Below, in pieces: positions 12,285 to 23,075 of a DNA stretch of 64,000 nt. The stretch lies in contig CM066032.1 of assembly GCA_033557465.1 (NCBI GenBank), forward strand, positions 450,986,270 through 451,050,269, given 5' to 3'. Made by a program: the position numbers and the translations under genes. This DNA is from Ichthyophis bannanicus (lineage: Eukaryota > Chordata > Amphibia > Gymnophiona > Ichthyophiidae). The notes below the pieces were generated by a model. The model saw nothing but the letters and a program-made list of their open reading frames with translations, searched no databases and was not told where the DNA came from. The first letter of the stretch is position 1, and every line of letters starts with the position of its first letter.

Positions 12285-13800
12285 TGAGGCAGGATGGGAA
12301 TGGTGTAGATACCAAAGCATTCACAGAAGATGATGTGTTTGAACAGCTTGCAAAACTGAAAGTGAACAAGGCCATGGGATCAGATGGGATACATCCCAAT
12401 ATACTGAAAGAGCTCAGAGAGGTTCTTGCAGGGCCTTTAAAGGATGTTTTTAATAGATTATTGGAGACAAGAGAAGTTCCACAGGATTGGAGAAGTGCTG
12501 ATGTGGTACCTCTTCACAAAAGAGGTAATAGGGAAGAAGTGGCAAATTACAGGCCAGTAAGCCTTACCTCAGTGGTGGGAAAAGAAATGAAGGTGTTCCT
12601 GAAAGAGAATAGTGGGCTTTCTCAAAACCAATAGGTTGCATGATCCGAGGCAACATGGTTTTACCAAAGGACGATCATGCCAAACAAATCTGATTGAGTT
12701 TTTTGACTGGGTGACCAAAGAACTAGATCAAGGGCATGTGATGGATGTGATCTACCTAAATTTCAGCAAAGCCTTTGATACTGTTCCACATAGGAGGCTT
12801 ATCAATAAACTCAGTAGTTTGGGGATGCATCCCTAGGTGGTGAACTGCATCAGAAATTGGTTGACTGACAGACGACAGAAGGTGATGATAAACGGAACTC
12901 ACTCGGATGAAAGGAAGATGATTAGTGGTGTGTCCAAGGGATCGGTCCTGGGACTGGTACTGTTCAATGTACTTGTGAGTGATATTGCTGAAGGACTGAA
13001 TGGAAAAGTCTGCCTTTTTTTGCAGATGACATGAAAATTTGCAGTAGAGTGGACTCCCCTGAGGGAGTGGACAACATGAGGAAAAATCTTCAAAAGCTGG
13101 AAGAATAATCTAATGTTTGGCATTTAAGATTTAATGTAAAGAAGTACAGTGTCATGCATTTGGGAAACAGAAATCCAAGGGGATTATATGCGATTGTGAG
13201 TGAGAGGTTGATGTGCATGGACCAGGAGAAGGACCTCGGAGTGATTGTATCTGAGGATCTCAAGGTGGTAAAACAGTGTGACAAGGCAGTGGCAAAAGCG
13301 AGAAGGATGCTGGGTTACAGAGAGGAATTATCAGCAGAAAGGAGGAAGTGCTAATGCCACTGTACAAGTCGCTGGTGAGGCCTCACTTGGAATATTGTGT
13401 TCAGTTGTGGAGACCATATTTCGCAAAGGATATAGAAAGACTGGAAACAGTTCAGAGGAAGGCGACCAAAATGATTTGGTGCCTGCACATATGAGAAGAG
13501 ACGAAGACCTAAATATGTATACTCTAGAGGAGGGAGGGACAAGGGAGATATGATTCAGACCTTTAAAAGAGTATTAATGAACAAATAAACCTTTTTCAAA
13601 GACGGGAAAGCTGCAATACTAGCGGACATAACATGAAGCTGCAAGGGGGGTAAACTGAAAAGCAACATCAGAAAATACTTTTTAACTGAAAGGGTAGTGG
13701 ATGCTTGGAATGCCCTCCCGATGAAAGTGGTGGGGGCAAATACAGTGACAGAATTCAAAATGGCATGGGACAGACATAGTGGATTCCTTTACTGTATAAC
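12285..13800 (+). pseudogene. CR1 reverse transcriptase, broken
   Basis: Translated blocks in order: KVNKAMGSDGIHPNIL, VPQDWRSADVVPLHK, NYRPVSLTSV (about 12545-12575), [15 protein letters not shown] (about 12650-12695), [10 protein letters not shown] (motif A, about 12762-12792), SGVSKGSVLG (motif B, with Pro-Gln changed to Ser-Lys), then the motif C region where the frame breaks at 13010-13030. Last are HLGNRNP and EKDLGVIVSEDLK. Internal stops include TAG at about 12834 and TAA at 13106, with frameshifts near 12620, 13015 and 13350. These blocks match the 58.7-60.6 kb copy closely. Confidence 0.85.
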
Positions 13801-13851
13801 AATAGGATAAAATCAAAATAACCTTAACTGTCTCTGCTATCTCAGCAAATT

Positions 13852-14035
13852 GGGGTGACCTGCACGTAGCAGTGGGTACACCCCTAAACAAAAGCATGGG
13901 GAGGGGTGACCTGTACATAGCGGTGGGTACACCCCTAAACAAAAGCATGGGGAGGGGTGACCTGCACGTAGCGGTGGGTACACCCCTAAACAAAAGCATG
14001 GGGAGGGGTGACCTGCACGGAGCGGCAGGTGCACC
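13852..14035 (+). repeat. 51-bp minisatellite, about 3.5 units, in CR1 3' region
   Basis: Tandem 51-base units with the core GGGTACACCCCTAAACAAAA and GGGGAGGGGTGACCTG. The first and last units are partial and more diverged. Since 51 is divisible by 3, the array gives repeated 17-residue peptides in several frames, which explains the apparent repeat-protein frames on both strands. It is not a coding repeat. Confidence 0.92.
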
Positions 14036-14115
14036 TACTCTTGCCACCTTGCTGGGCAGACTAGATGGACAATGATGGTCTTTATCTGCCTTCATATACT
14101 GTTACTATGATGTAA

Positions 14116-16524
14116 GGGAAGTATGATCCCAACAGGAAGTCATGGACCTATGGCTAGATATAAGACCATGTGATGAAGTGGTGCAATGATTTGGATTGTC
14201 ATGATTATGCAGGGATAGTGCAAGGATATTGGGTCCCCTAGGCAATTTATCAGCCTTATGCCCCTATCCCGCAAGATTCTAATAAATAAACTCAATATTC
14301 ATGATCATCCCTATACCACTCCTCCTACAACAATCTGTAAAATCTGTAATTGGACAGTATACTTTAAATACTGAACTTTGCTTTCTATGGATCCATGTGC
14401 CCACTTACCCTGCAGGCAAAAGAATGTGCTGATGGCTCTTTGAGTTTGTGGGGCTGTCAGGCTCTATTGCTTTGATTTGACTGCTGAGGCTCTTTTCTGC
14501 CCCTCAGAAACTGCTGCTCTAGGCAATTGCCTAGTTGTGCTTGATGGTTGGAAATATACCTCTGTGGGCAGCATGATGCCCATGGCAGGCCAAGTGCTTT
14601 GGCTGGTTGGCTGCTTTTGATCCCCCTCCGACAGAAAGTTGTGTCAGAGGGGGCTCAGAAGCGGCAGGCCATGTATGCCAAAGCATATGGCCTGCCGCAG
14701 GCTGCTTTCATGCCAAGCCGAGCCATCCCCCCGACCCCGCTGATGGAATTGTCAGCAGCACGGGGGGAGGCACCACCGGAGCTTCTGCCTGGGGTGGCAG
14801 AAACCCTTGGGCCATCCCCATCTGTAGCACTTCTTATTCCTCAGGTTCTTTGTCTATAAAGAGAGAGAGTATGAGTTCACTTCAGTCAAAGGAGATCTTT
14901 TAGGCCATATAGTAGTCTCCATTCCCATCTTACCTGTGCATTCTATACCCCTGTCTTGTCTGGCATACATCTCCTTGGTACCATAGTGGCTCTTGTGTTT
15001 CCTGGCCATGTTTTGCGTGAGTTGCATGGTTATGTCTGGCAGTAGGATGTCCCTGGGGATCCCTATCTCATTATCTAGCACGTTTCCCCTGCATTTAGTA
15101 CAAGCCTCACATAAGTGCTGGCCACTGTGTTTTGATCCTGTACCCACCCCAGGCTGCAGTGATCTTGTGTTGGCTATGGCCAAGCCACTGGAAAGGTATT
15201 TATTTATTTATTTAGACAGTTTTGTATTAAAGGCGGGACAATGGTTTCATCTGGGCTCTTACTAGCACAGCTTTCTAGCCCATAAAAATGGAGGGCTGCC
15301 AGTGTGGGAAACATAATATATGGATGGGCAACAGGGGGAGAAATCCTAATCAATTATTTTCTAACCATTGCAACCGAATCTACCCCTGAGCTGGCATAGG
15401 AAACCGGGGGGTTTATTTCCATGCTAAATGCTAAATGCAAATTCAGAGTTAATTTATAACTGTAGAAAAAGTACATGTTGGAATAAAGAAATATATTCCT
15501 TTCGAGACTTTCTATTTTTGTTTGTACCAGAATGGTACTAAATTAAGTGCAGTTTCAGTACACTGTAGCCTTTGCACTACTAACATTTATTCTAATACTC
15601 GATCAATGCTATGTTTTTGTAAAAGAAATCCTGAACAGGAAGATTAGACCTGGCATTAAAGAGGATTTTAATGCCTCCAGTTTCCCCAAAGAAAAGAACT
15701 GTCCAATCCCATACCGTTTGGACATGAATACTGATTGTTTGTAAATCCCCTGAGCAGTGCAGGTAAGAACACAATTTGTCAAAGCTTTCTCTCTTGATCA
15801 CGGTTCTAACAAGAACCCCACTGACTCCTTTTTTCTATCAAGGAAATTACATTTTCTCGCACTTGCCCTCTGTCTGAAGACTGATTACAAGGACTGAGTT
15901 GATTCATGAAGTAATCTTTACTAATGCATAATTAATACGTTCTGGTTTAATTTGACAGCTGTGTTCTAATTTTTTGCAAAAATTTACATTTATATTAGAA
16001 AAGAGCATGGAAAAAAAACAGGTTTGAGTTCACACTTCCTTTTTTTTTGTTTCACGCGCTGTTTGTGTCCTATGGAGGCTAATGGCTAGTTTCTTAAAAG
16101 TGACAGGAAACAAGATCTCACTTTACAGATTCCCTCACCCTGGTCGTTGCCTTAAACACTTTCTTTTGCTGAAGTCCGCTAGCCAAGCACAGGCTGTTTA
16201 ATCGTAGGTCATCGCTTGGTTCCTCAGGTATCTGATGATCGGCATAAGTGAGAACAAAGAACTGATCAGATCTCTTTGTCAGGAGAAATCCATACTGTTA
16301 AAAAATAAGGGAATTTACAGGCTGGGGTGGAGAAGAAGGGTAGAGGTTCAGGCAAAAAGATGTGGAGGCAAATTTGAGATAGTACATGGAGTTTGGAATT
16401 GAGAAGCCAAAGTCAGTATGTACGCAATTTTGGTAGTATTTTAGTAAAGACTCTGCCAAACATGGAGCCTTTCCTAAAATATGTATAAGGACTTGAAGGA
16501 TGCAGGTGTTTTTGGTGACATGTG
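14116..16524. other. Unassigned DNA
   Basis: No gene seen. A short hairpin lies at about 14661-14699, where GCGGCAGGCCAT pairs with ATGGCCTGCCGC. A (TTTA)n tract is present near 15197-15215. Short open frames around 14548-15265 have no recognisable domains. Confidence 0.5.
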
Positions 16525-17062
16525 GATCCGGAGGAGCCATTTTACAAATCTATACATGGGAGAAATCAACAGAGGCAACCTGGCAACTTAAACATGTAAG
16601 TACCGACATTTAGATGTCTATGTCGGCCATTTTGCAACCTATATTCACAAATGCCAACAATTAATTACAGAGGCCACTAGATTTATTTAATTTCAATTTC
16701 AAGGGGGAAATAATTGGGAGACTAAAGAGGATAATCCATTTAATCCTTCCTCTAAAGGGCTGACCAAAATGAGCACTTTTTTTTAAAACATATATATGCC
16801 AGGGAGTATAAGGTAGCTATAAATCCTAAGACAGACAATATTGGTCATAGACGTCTCTTCCCTTTATTAAATGGGGAAAACATGTATAGATGTTTTACTC
16901 ACCCAGGCCACTCTCTAATCACATCTTCAATTTATACCCCCTTGCAATCTGGACATCCAGGTGTAAATCGAACTCTTTCTAGAATTGCCATTTCCAAGTG
17001 TAAATGCCAAATTTTCCATTTGGAAATTGCGAATAAGGCTTCTAACATAATTCACAAAATCT
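16525..17062 (+). repeat. Dispersed non-coding repeat family A, copy 2
   Basis: Starts near GGAGGAGCCATTTTACAAAT (16530) and ends near GCGAATAAGGCTTCTAACAT (17028-17047). The interior aligns with 4395-4765 and 19540-19955. The outer ends resemble imperfect inverted repeats (GGAG.CATTTTA versus TAACATAATTC read in reverse), which suggests a decayed MITE. There is no coding capacity. Confidence 0.6.
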
Positions 17063-17379
17063 GAGAGTACAGGAATCATAGAAAGAAGTTGCCACAAAGT
17101 AGGAAAGAGAACATTAGAATCAATAACAATGGAGCCAGGGATAATGCACTTTGTACATGAAAGATCAGACAGAAGACAAAGACAAGAAGATGTTAAAAAG
17201 AGATGTAAAACTGGGCAAAGTTACTCGTCAAAGCAAAATCAATACAACCAAACAACAGAAATGGGACGGTGCAATGTGAATACAGAAAAGACGTTTATTC
17301 CCATTCTCCTGTTGTAAATTGAAGTAAACTGTGAAAACGAATAGACACACTGTACGGCCAGGCTTTTGAGAAAGAGAAA

Positions 17380-17430
17380 AGAAAAATTTGTCCACTGGGA
17401 GAAAAGAGAAAAATTTGTCCACTGGGTCCA
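17380..17430 (+). repeat. Tandem duplication, about 25-bp unit x2
   Basis: GAAAAATTTGTCCACTGGG occurs twice in direct succession (about 17383 and 17410) with an intervening GAGAAAAGA. A local duplication in unassigned sequence. Confidence 0.8.
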
Positions 17431-17534
17431 TGCCTGAGAGGGAAGATAAGGCTGTTTGAGGAAAAATAAATCCTGGGGAAAGTCTGCCGCAAACAGCTGC
17501 CAGCTGTAGAAATAGGGGGGGAGAGAGATTTCCA

Positions 17535-17800
17535 GCTTGCTGAGTAGCCTAGCGGTTAGAGCCGTGGCTGGTGACCAAGAGATTCAGGATTTGAGTTCTA
17601 ATGGCAAGTCACTTTACCCTTCATTGCCTTGGAAGAAAGACCTGGCAATCTACTTCAGGTCACATCTTGACAGGGAAAACTTGGGGAGGGGGGGTGGTCT
17701 GCTAGGTTGCCAGGGCATTGGCTTTGATTCAACGGCACACATTGTATTTCACTGTTTGCTGCTTGGGGAGACACAGAGACCAATCTTCAAATCAGTTACA
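17535..17800 (+). mobile_element. tRNA-derived SINE
   Basis: The head resembles a tRNA gene: an A-box-like TAGCCTAGCGGTTAGAGC (about 17544-17561) followed some 30 bases later by a B-box-like GATTTGAGTTC (about 17588-17598). Then comes a CAAGTCACTTTACCCTTCATT segment typical of SINE bodies. The head is similar to the SINEs at 37365, 50058 and 52436 (GTGGCCTAGTGGTT...GGTTCAAATCC). The right boundary is uncertain. Confidence 0.7.
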
Positions 17801-18275
17801 AATACATAACTTGCCTATCTGTGTATTTCTGAAATCTGTATAGGTAATATTGAGCTGTTAACTCACTAGATAGCCAAATGTATTTATTTATGCATTTACT
17901 CTGCCTATCAGAACACCATTTAAGCAGTTATAACAGAACATTCATAATGAAAACAAACAAAACAAAGTATTGGTACATTCAGGGCCAGCACTAGGCTGTT
18001 GTCTAGAGTGCCAACGGACAGAGGGCGGCCCATTGCCACCGCTGCCACCCTTCTCTGAGACGCGTCATGGTGGCAATGCTTTTTAAATGGCACCACAGTG
18101 CTTCCCTTCACCTCTGGTGCTCTAATACTGTTCCTGCTCCTGCCCCCTCCGATTCCGGCTGAACAAACCACTTCTGCCCCCATGTAAAAGGAAGTGCAAT
18201 CGGAGGGGTGGAAGCAGGTACAGCATCGCAGCGCAGTGGTTTGACTGTGGATTTTTCTACATTTAACCCCTTCCT
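17801..18275. other. Unassigned, possible hAT-like non-autonomous piece
   Basis: The sequence from about 17980 begins CAGGGCCAGCACTAGG, which resembles the hAT-type ends seen at 38505. It holds an internal inverted pair (CTGCCCCCTCCGATT near 18141 and AATCGGAGGGG near 18199). No second terminus or TSD was found. Confidence 0.35.
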
Positions 18276-19046
18276 ACCTCAGGTAGTAAGATTAACATGG
18301 GATAGTCGACTATGGCAACATAATATACCATGGACTCCCCAAACAATCCCTACAACCTCTCCAGATGGCACAAAACACTGCAGCGAGGATAATCCAAGGA
18401 ATCTCCAGACAAGCTCATATCACCCCTGTCCTACAACACCTCCACTGGCTCCACATCAAATCAAAAAAAGGTACAAGGCACTCATTATGGCACACAACGA
18501 ATCTGCAACCTGCCTATACCCCCTCCTCTCAAAACTCAAGGGTGACAGACTCTGACGACACAGTTCTCTCAGCCTTCTAGCCATCCCAGCTCATAAACCC
18601 AAAAGCAAGCAATCCACATGCAACCATGCCTTCTCCCTCTTTGTCCCCCTCGCTTGGAATCCCTCCACAACTGAGAGGTTGCTCCAACCATCCTGACTTC
18701 AGGAAAAAGCTCAAAAACTTCCTATTCCAAGAACGTTTCAGCACTGCCACAACTATGGACCCATTGTCAGGTGTGACTTAGCACCGTACTTTACCTTCTA
18801 TGAATTCCACAGACTCAACTCCTATACACACCAGACACAGATTATGACCCATACTTTATTCTCTGTTAACCCCTTCTGTATATAGTTATTGTTTATGTTG
18901 TAATTATAACCACTTGTATGTTTAATTAGTTTTATATCTAGAATGTTCCAGTTCTCTGTAAAACAGCTGCTCATGTGCTGTTAATTTGTTCGTTCCATGT
19001 AAACCGCCCTGAATAGTAGAAACACAGTATATAAATAAATTATCCA
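18276..19046 (+). mobile_element. L2 LINE, 3' fragment
   Basis: Encodes the L2 C-terminal block QMAQNTAARIIQGISRQAHI and LQHLHWLHIK (about 18360-18460, frame-broken after the Lys run), matching the L2 at 51150-53036 (QLAQNTAACIIAGTTRHDHI). The 3' end is the L2-type GTAAACCGCCCTGAATAG... TATATAAATAAAT (about 18997-19042). Only the 3' third is present; no TSD seen. Confidence 0.8.
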
Positions 19047-19354
19047 GAGTCACCTGCCATGCTAAAAGATAACACAACTTAATACATCAGCCCTTGAGAG
19101 AGGTGAATGAAATGCAACTCTGCATTTTGCTTTTTCTAAGTGCTGAGAGGAAACACCCCTTACTTACTTAAACTGAAATTGCTACTCATGGCAGCTAATG
19201 GAGAGAAACAGCACTTATATGCACAAGCTATCAGCCACGTTTTTTGCCAACAAGACTCTGCAGACTTTCTAGTTTAATTGCAATGTGTGCACCAGGCTCT
19301 TTTAAACATGGAGCATGCTCTAAAACAATAAAGGAGTGAAGATGTATTTGTTGA
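19047..19354. other. Unassigned spacer
   Basis: About 300 bases between the L2 tail and the next dispersed repeat. I see nothing recognisable in it. Confidence 0.5.
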
Positions 19355-19957
19355 GCCGGAGGAAACGTAGCAACTTACACTTATAGGTGCTGACACTTAC
19401 ATATAGAAGTTGGTATTTCACAACTTCCATGTGTAAGTCGGCCATTTTGGACACCTGTATTTATCAGTGATGTCAATTAACTACAGATGCTGCCAACTTT
19501 ATCTAATTTCAATTTGGAGGGGGGGGGGGATAATGGGAGATTAAGGAGTATAACCCCCTAAATCCCTTCTGTAAAGGACTGGCTGAAATGAGCACTGTTT
19601 AAAAACCTATACATGCCAGATAGCAGCTGTAAATTCTGATTTAGACAATGGCAGTCAAATATGTGTATTCCCTGTATGAAATGGAGAATACAAGTGTAGA
19701 TTTTTGACTCGCTTAGACCATTCCCTAACCACTCCTCTGACATGCCTCCTTGCAATTTGTACTTAGTAAGGACATCCAAGGGGACTGTTGTAGTTGTTGA
19801 TATGGAAGGGCAGACTAGATAGGCCATGTGGTCTTTTTCTGTTGTCATATTTCTATGTTTCTATATATAAATTCAGCTTTTTCTAAAATTGCGATTTAGT
19901 CATGGATGCCATTTGTTATATGTGAAAATTGCAGATAAAGCTTCTAAAATAATCCCT
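19355..19957 (+). repeat. Dispersed non-coding repeat family A, copy 3 (interrupted)
   Basis: Aligns with 4395-4765 and 16525-17062 (CCCTTCTGTAAAGGACTGGC, AATGAGCACTGTTTAAAAAC, GCCTCCTTGCAATTTGT, then GCAGATAAAGCTTCTAAAAT at the 3' end). Compared with copy 1, the run is broken at 19780-19864 by a short CR1 tail. The left part has a run of about 10 G near 19520. Confidence 0.65.
19780..19864 (+). mobile_element. Minimal 5'-truncated CR1 insertion (about 85 bp)
   Basis: Only the extreme CR1 3' end is present: GGGACTGTTGTAGTTGTTGA, GACTAGATAGGCCATGTGGT and the ATTTCTATGTTTCTAT tail. It is nearly identical to 60549-60640, the 3' end of the long CR1. It sits inside family A copy 3, giving a relative age. 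Confidence 0.85.
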
Positions 19958-20262
19958 TTGATGTCTTCTGCAAATTTAATGACCTCGCTCATTGTTCCCA
20001 TTTCTAGATCATTATAAATCTATTAAAAAGCACCAGTTCCAGTACAGATCACTGGGGTACTTAACTATTCACCTTCCTCTGCTGAGAAAATTGGCCATTT
20101 AACGCTGCTCTCTGTTTTCTCTCTTTTAACCAATTCCTTTTCCAGAACAGGACATTGCCTCCCATCCCATGGCCTTTTAATTTCCCTAGGATTCTTTCAT
20201 GAGGTACTTTGTCAGAGGCCTTCTGAAAATCCCAGATGCACAGAATCAAATGACACACCTTT
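19958..20262 (-). pseudogene. CR1/L3-type LINE fragment
   Basis: On the minus strand, 20061-20258 encodes FQKASDKVPHERILGKLKGH and NWLKERKQRAALNGQFSQQR, the block after RT motif A in CR1-like LINEs. The adjoining 19958-20055 carries an internal segment (reads GTACTGGAACTGG... on the minus strand) also typical of this group. Motif A has Asp replaced (DFQKASDKV) and only about 65 codons remain. Confidence 0.7.
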
Positions 20263-22661
20263 ATCCATATGTTTATTCACGCCTTCAAACTAATGGAGCA
20301 GCTTGGCCAGGGCTATCTGTCAATATTTAGCGGCACTATGTGGATAGTGTCACTGAAGATCTTACAGACTGTCTCGGCATTATCTGAATAGTGTTGGGGA
20401 AGCCCCTGGGTGGAGCAGGGAATTATCTGGATAGCGGTGATATTCAGTGCAGCTGTGTGGATAATTTACGTTCAGATGGCCTTTTTGCTATCCTGCCGGT
20501 CACTGCATTATCTGGATAGTCAAAACTACCCACTTTCCCCGATTCCAATGCTGACTATTTACTGGATTCTTTTCAATGCCACAGCCAGCTTTTAAATAAA
20601 TGCTGACAATGGCAGCTGAATATCCACCCGGAAGTATATATGTCTACCTTCTACTGCCACGTTACTTTTCATATTTCAATCTGTTACTTAATTGTGCAAG
20701 AACAAACAGTGCGTCCCCTCCAAATCTCCACCCTCCTGAAGACACAGGGGTTTATGAGCTGGTAGCTACGCCTGTGCTATAGCTTGCAACCCTGTGTCTT
20801 CAGGAGGACAGAGACTTGGAGAGAACATATTATGGTTTTATCTCCGTGGCCCACCAGATGTTTCTTGATCCACTCCTGTGAAAGCTGACCGGGAACCATT
20901 GCAGTAGAAGATCACTGTAAGCCTCATTCCAATTTGAGTGAAATGAAATAAAATGCAGCACTGCAACTTTAAGAAATACCTGGATCATCCTGATCCCTAC
21001 TTAAAACGGCATAGGAGAAGATAAGGAAAATGCAAGCAGCCTGGATGGTATCATTATGGGACTGTTTTTCTCTTCTTGTCAAAGACTCCATTTCTATTGC
21101 TCAGCAGTCTTATCTTTGCCATCTTTCTATATTGCATGTCTAGGTAAGCACCAGACTATTGATAACAATGTACCTAGCAGCAGGGATTGAATTACATTTT
21201 AAGACTAGCAATTAGTTTATTGATGCTGAAAAGGCTTGTTAATCAAGTCATGCTTTTTACTATTTACAATCAATAAATACCTGGCATGTTTTGTTCGAGA
21301 AAAGTTCAGTCAATTAACCACCTTCTAATCAAAGGCTTGCTTACCTAGACATCCTTAATGTTTCACAGATCAAGATCGCAACAGAATTGCAGTTTATGAA
21401 AATAAGTGAGCAAATATTTTTTGGGGATATTTATTTGATAAAAATACATTATTTAGCTAAATACTGAAGAGCTGCTATGTACAGCTAGTGTGATGAACAG
21501 ATGGAGGGTCAGCTCACAAACAGGGATGAATGCAGAACCTAATGGGGAAAATCTCCACCTTAACAGGAATCCTGACTATAGAGATTAGTACCACCTTAAA
21601 TATATGAGTCTGGACAGGGCTATAATCCAATATGGTCACCAAGGGGGGGGGGGGGGAGGTGGGAGGGGGACTACATCTCCCATAAGTTCATGGGGCCAGC
21701 TAGGGAGAGTAGGTTGGTGGGAAGAGCTAGAGATTGAGAGTAGGACCTCATTCAGAGCAGCGGCTCCAAGCTTAAAAGGAGGCTTTTTTTCTCTGTGGGA
21801 CACAGCTGCATTTACAGCAGAGGATGCTTATTTCCATGGGAGACAATTCCACACATGCATTCGGCCACATTCCCATGCTCACACGCCTTTCCACCTTCTC
21901 TCATACATTTTCCATAGCCTGCACTGCAAACTGTTTTCTGAAGCCTATGCAGAGAAATGTATGCATATATTTTTTAACTGGGTGTGTACAATTCTAAAAT
22001 TACCCCGATAGGATTTCTAGAAATCCCATTGATAGACCTTAATAAATAGACTGTTACACTTGCTAATCAAATCTGTCGTGTTCCTTTGTAATGGCTCTTT
22101 AGTGGTTCCATTCATGTCTTTCACATCGTACAATTAATGTTGTCAAAAATTGAACATTTTCAGTTTCTGGATCTTTGACTTCTGGAGCTCCTCAGCATTC
22201 CATATTGGTCTTCATGGCTGATGTGGCCACCCTGATTCAGGGTTTTTGGGGTTGAAGCCTTTTTGCACTCTGATGACATCCTGCTCGCTGCAATCCTAGA
22301 TTAGGTTATACTGTCTACCTTATTCAATATCCATACTTGCTGTGGCTCTTTTGGTTTAACTCGGTGAAACAAAGTGAATGCCTCCAAATCTGAGACAATG
22401 TTGGTTTGTAATATCAGCTCTTCTACCCTGCTTGCTCTTACTAGTGCAGGTGGGGAGTAAAATCCCTTCAAAGTCTTTGGCACACAGGTTAAAGACGCTG
22501 TTGACGCTGAATTGTGTGCTCCAATTCTTTTAACTGTAGAAATGTCCAACGCACACTGTAACTTGTTGCAATATCAAGTAAAACAACTATGAAGTCTTTG
22601 GTAACACGTGTAATGTCCCCTTGCAGTACTTTTGTCTGTAATCCCAGCCTAAATATTAGGC
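20263..22661. other. Unassigned DNA with one strong hairpin
   Basis: No gene recognised. It contains the 18-bp inverted repeat annotated at 20732-20807 and a run of about 14 G near 21643-21657. Short frames at 21604-22011 and 22301-22695 have no family motif. Confidence 0.5.
20732..20807. repeat. Perfect 18-bp inverted repeat with extended flanking complementarity
   Basis: CCTCCTGAAGACACAGGG at 20732-20749 pairs perfectly with 20790-20807. The pairing extends imperfectly outward on both sides (CTCCAAATCTCC versus GGAGAG / TTGGAG). Loop of 40 bases. It could be the centre of a foldback MITE or a stem-forming RNA; no terminus was identified. Confidence 0.85.
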
Positions 22662-23072
22662 CATTTATAGAAACATGATGGCAGAAAAAGACCATATGGC
22701 CTATTCAGTCTGCCCCCCAATACCAATTACTATAGTCCATTTTTTCCTTTAGAGATCTTCTGTGTTGGTCCCATGCTTTCTTGAACTCAGATACTGTCCT
22801 AGTCTCTACTACTTCCACTGGGAGACTGTTCCACTCATCTATCATTCTTTCCATAAAGAAATATCTCCACATTTTACTCCTGAGTCGATTCCCTTTCACC
22901 TTCAACCTATACCCCCTCATTGCAGAGCTTTATTTCAATTGAAAGACACTCTCCTGTGCAGTTATGCCATGGATGTATTAAAATGTCTCTATCATACCTC
23001 CTCTATCTCACCTGTCCTCTAAACTATACATATTGAGATCTTTAAGTCTGTCCCTTATGCCTTATGATGAAG
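22662..23072 (-). pseudogene. CR1 LINE 3' fragment, minus strand
   Basis: On the minus strand it encodes RGYRLKVKGNRLRSKMWRYF, ERMIDEWNSLPVEVVETRTV and FKKAWDQHRRSL, the C-terminal CR1 block. The same block occurs at 60375-60535 (RGHGMRVKGDRFRSDMRKYF). The CR1-type tail (GGCCATATGGTCTTTTTCTG on the minus strand) lies at 22690-22710. It is truncated in the RT. A plus-strand CR1 begins immediately to the right. Confidence 0.85.
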
Positions 23073-23075
23073 TCC

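Larger units (their letters stand above)
12285..14115 (+). mobile_element. CR1 LINE, 5'-truncated
   Basis: The reverse-transcriptase part and 3' region of a CR1 non-LTR retrotransposon. The coding part (to about 13800) is followed by a 3' region with a minisatellite. It ends in a CR1-type tail (GCAGACTAGATGGAC... then TTTATCTGCC... near 14055-14110). The same family is represented by the long copy at 57578-60647. The 5' boundary was set where CR1 protein similarity begins; no TSD was found. Confidence 0.85.

Noticed and set aside
13682..14095. Apparent repeat protein (17-residue repeats) on both strands
   Set aside because: Product of the 51-bp minisatellite in a CR1 3' region; the repeat length is a multiple of three, which keeps several frames open.
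17544..17598. Functional tRNA gene
   Set aside because: A and B boxes are present but the cloverleaf cannot be completed and a SINE body follows.
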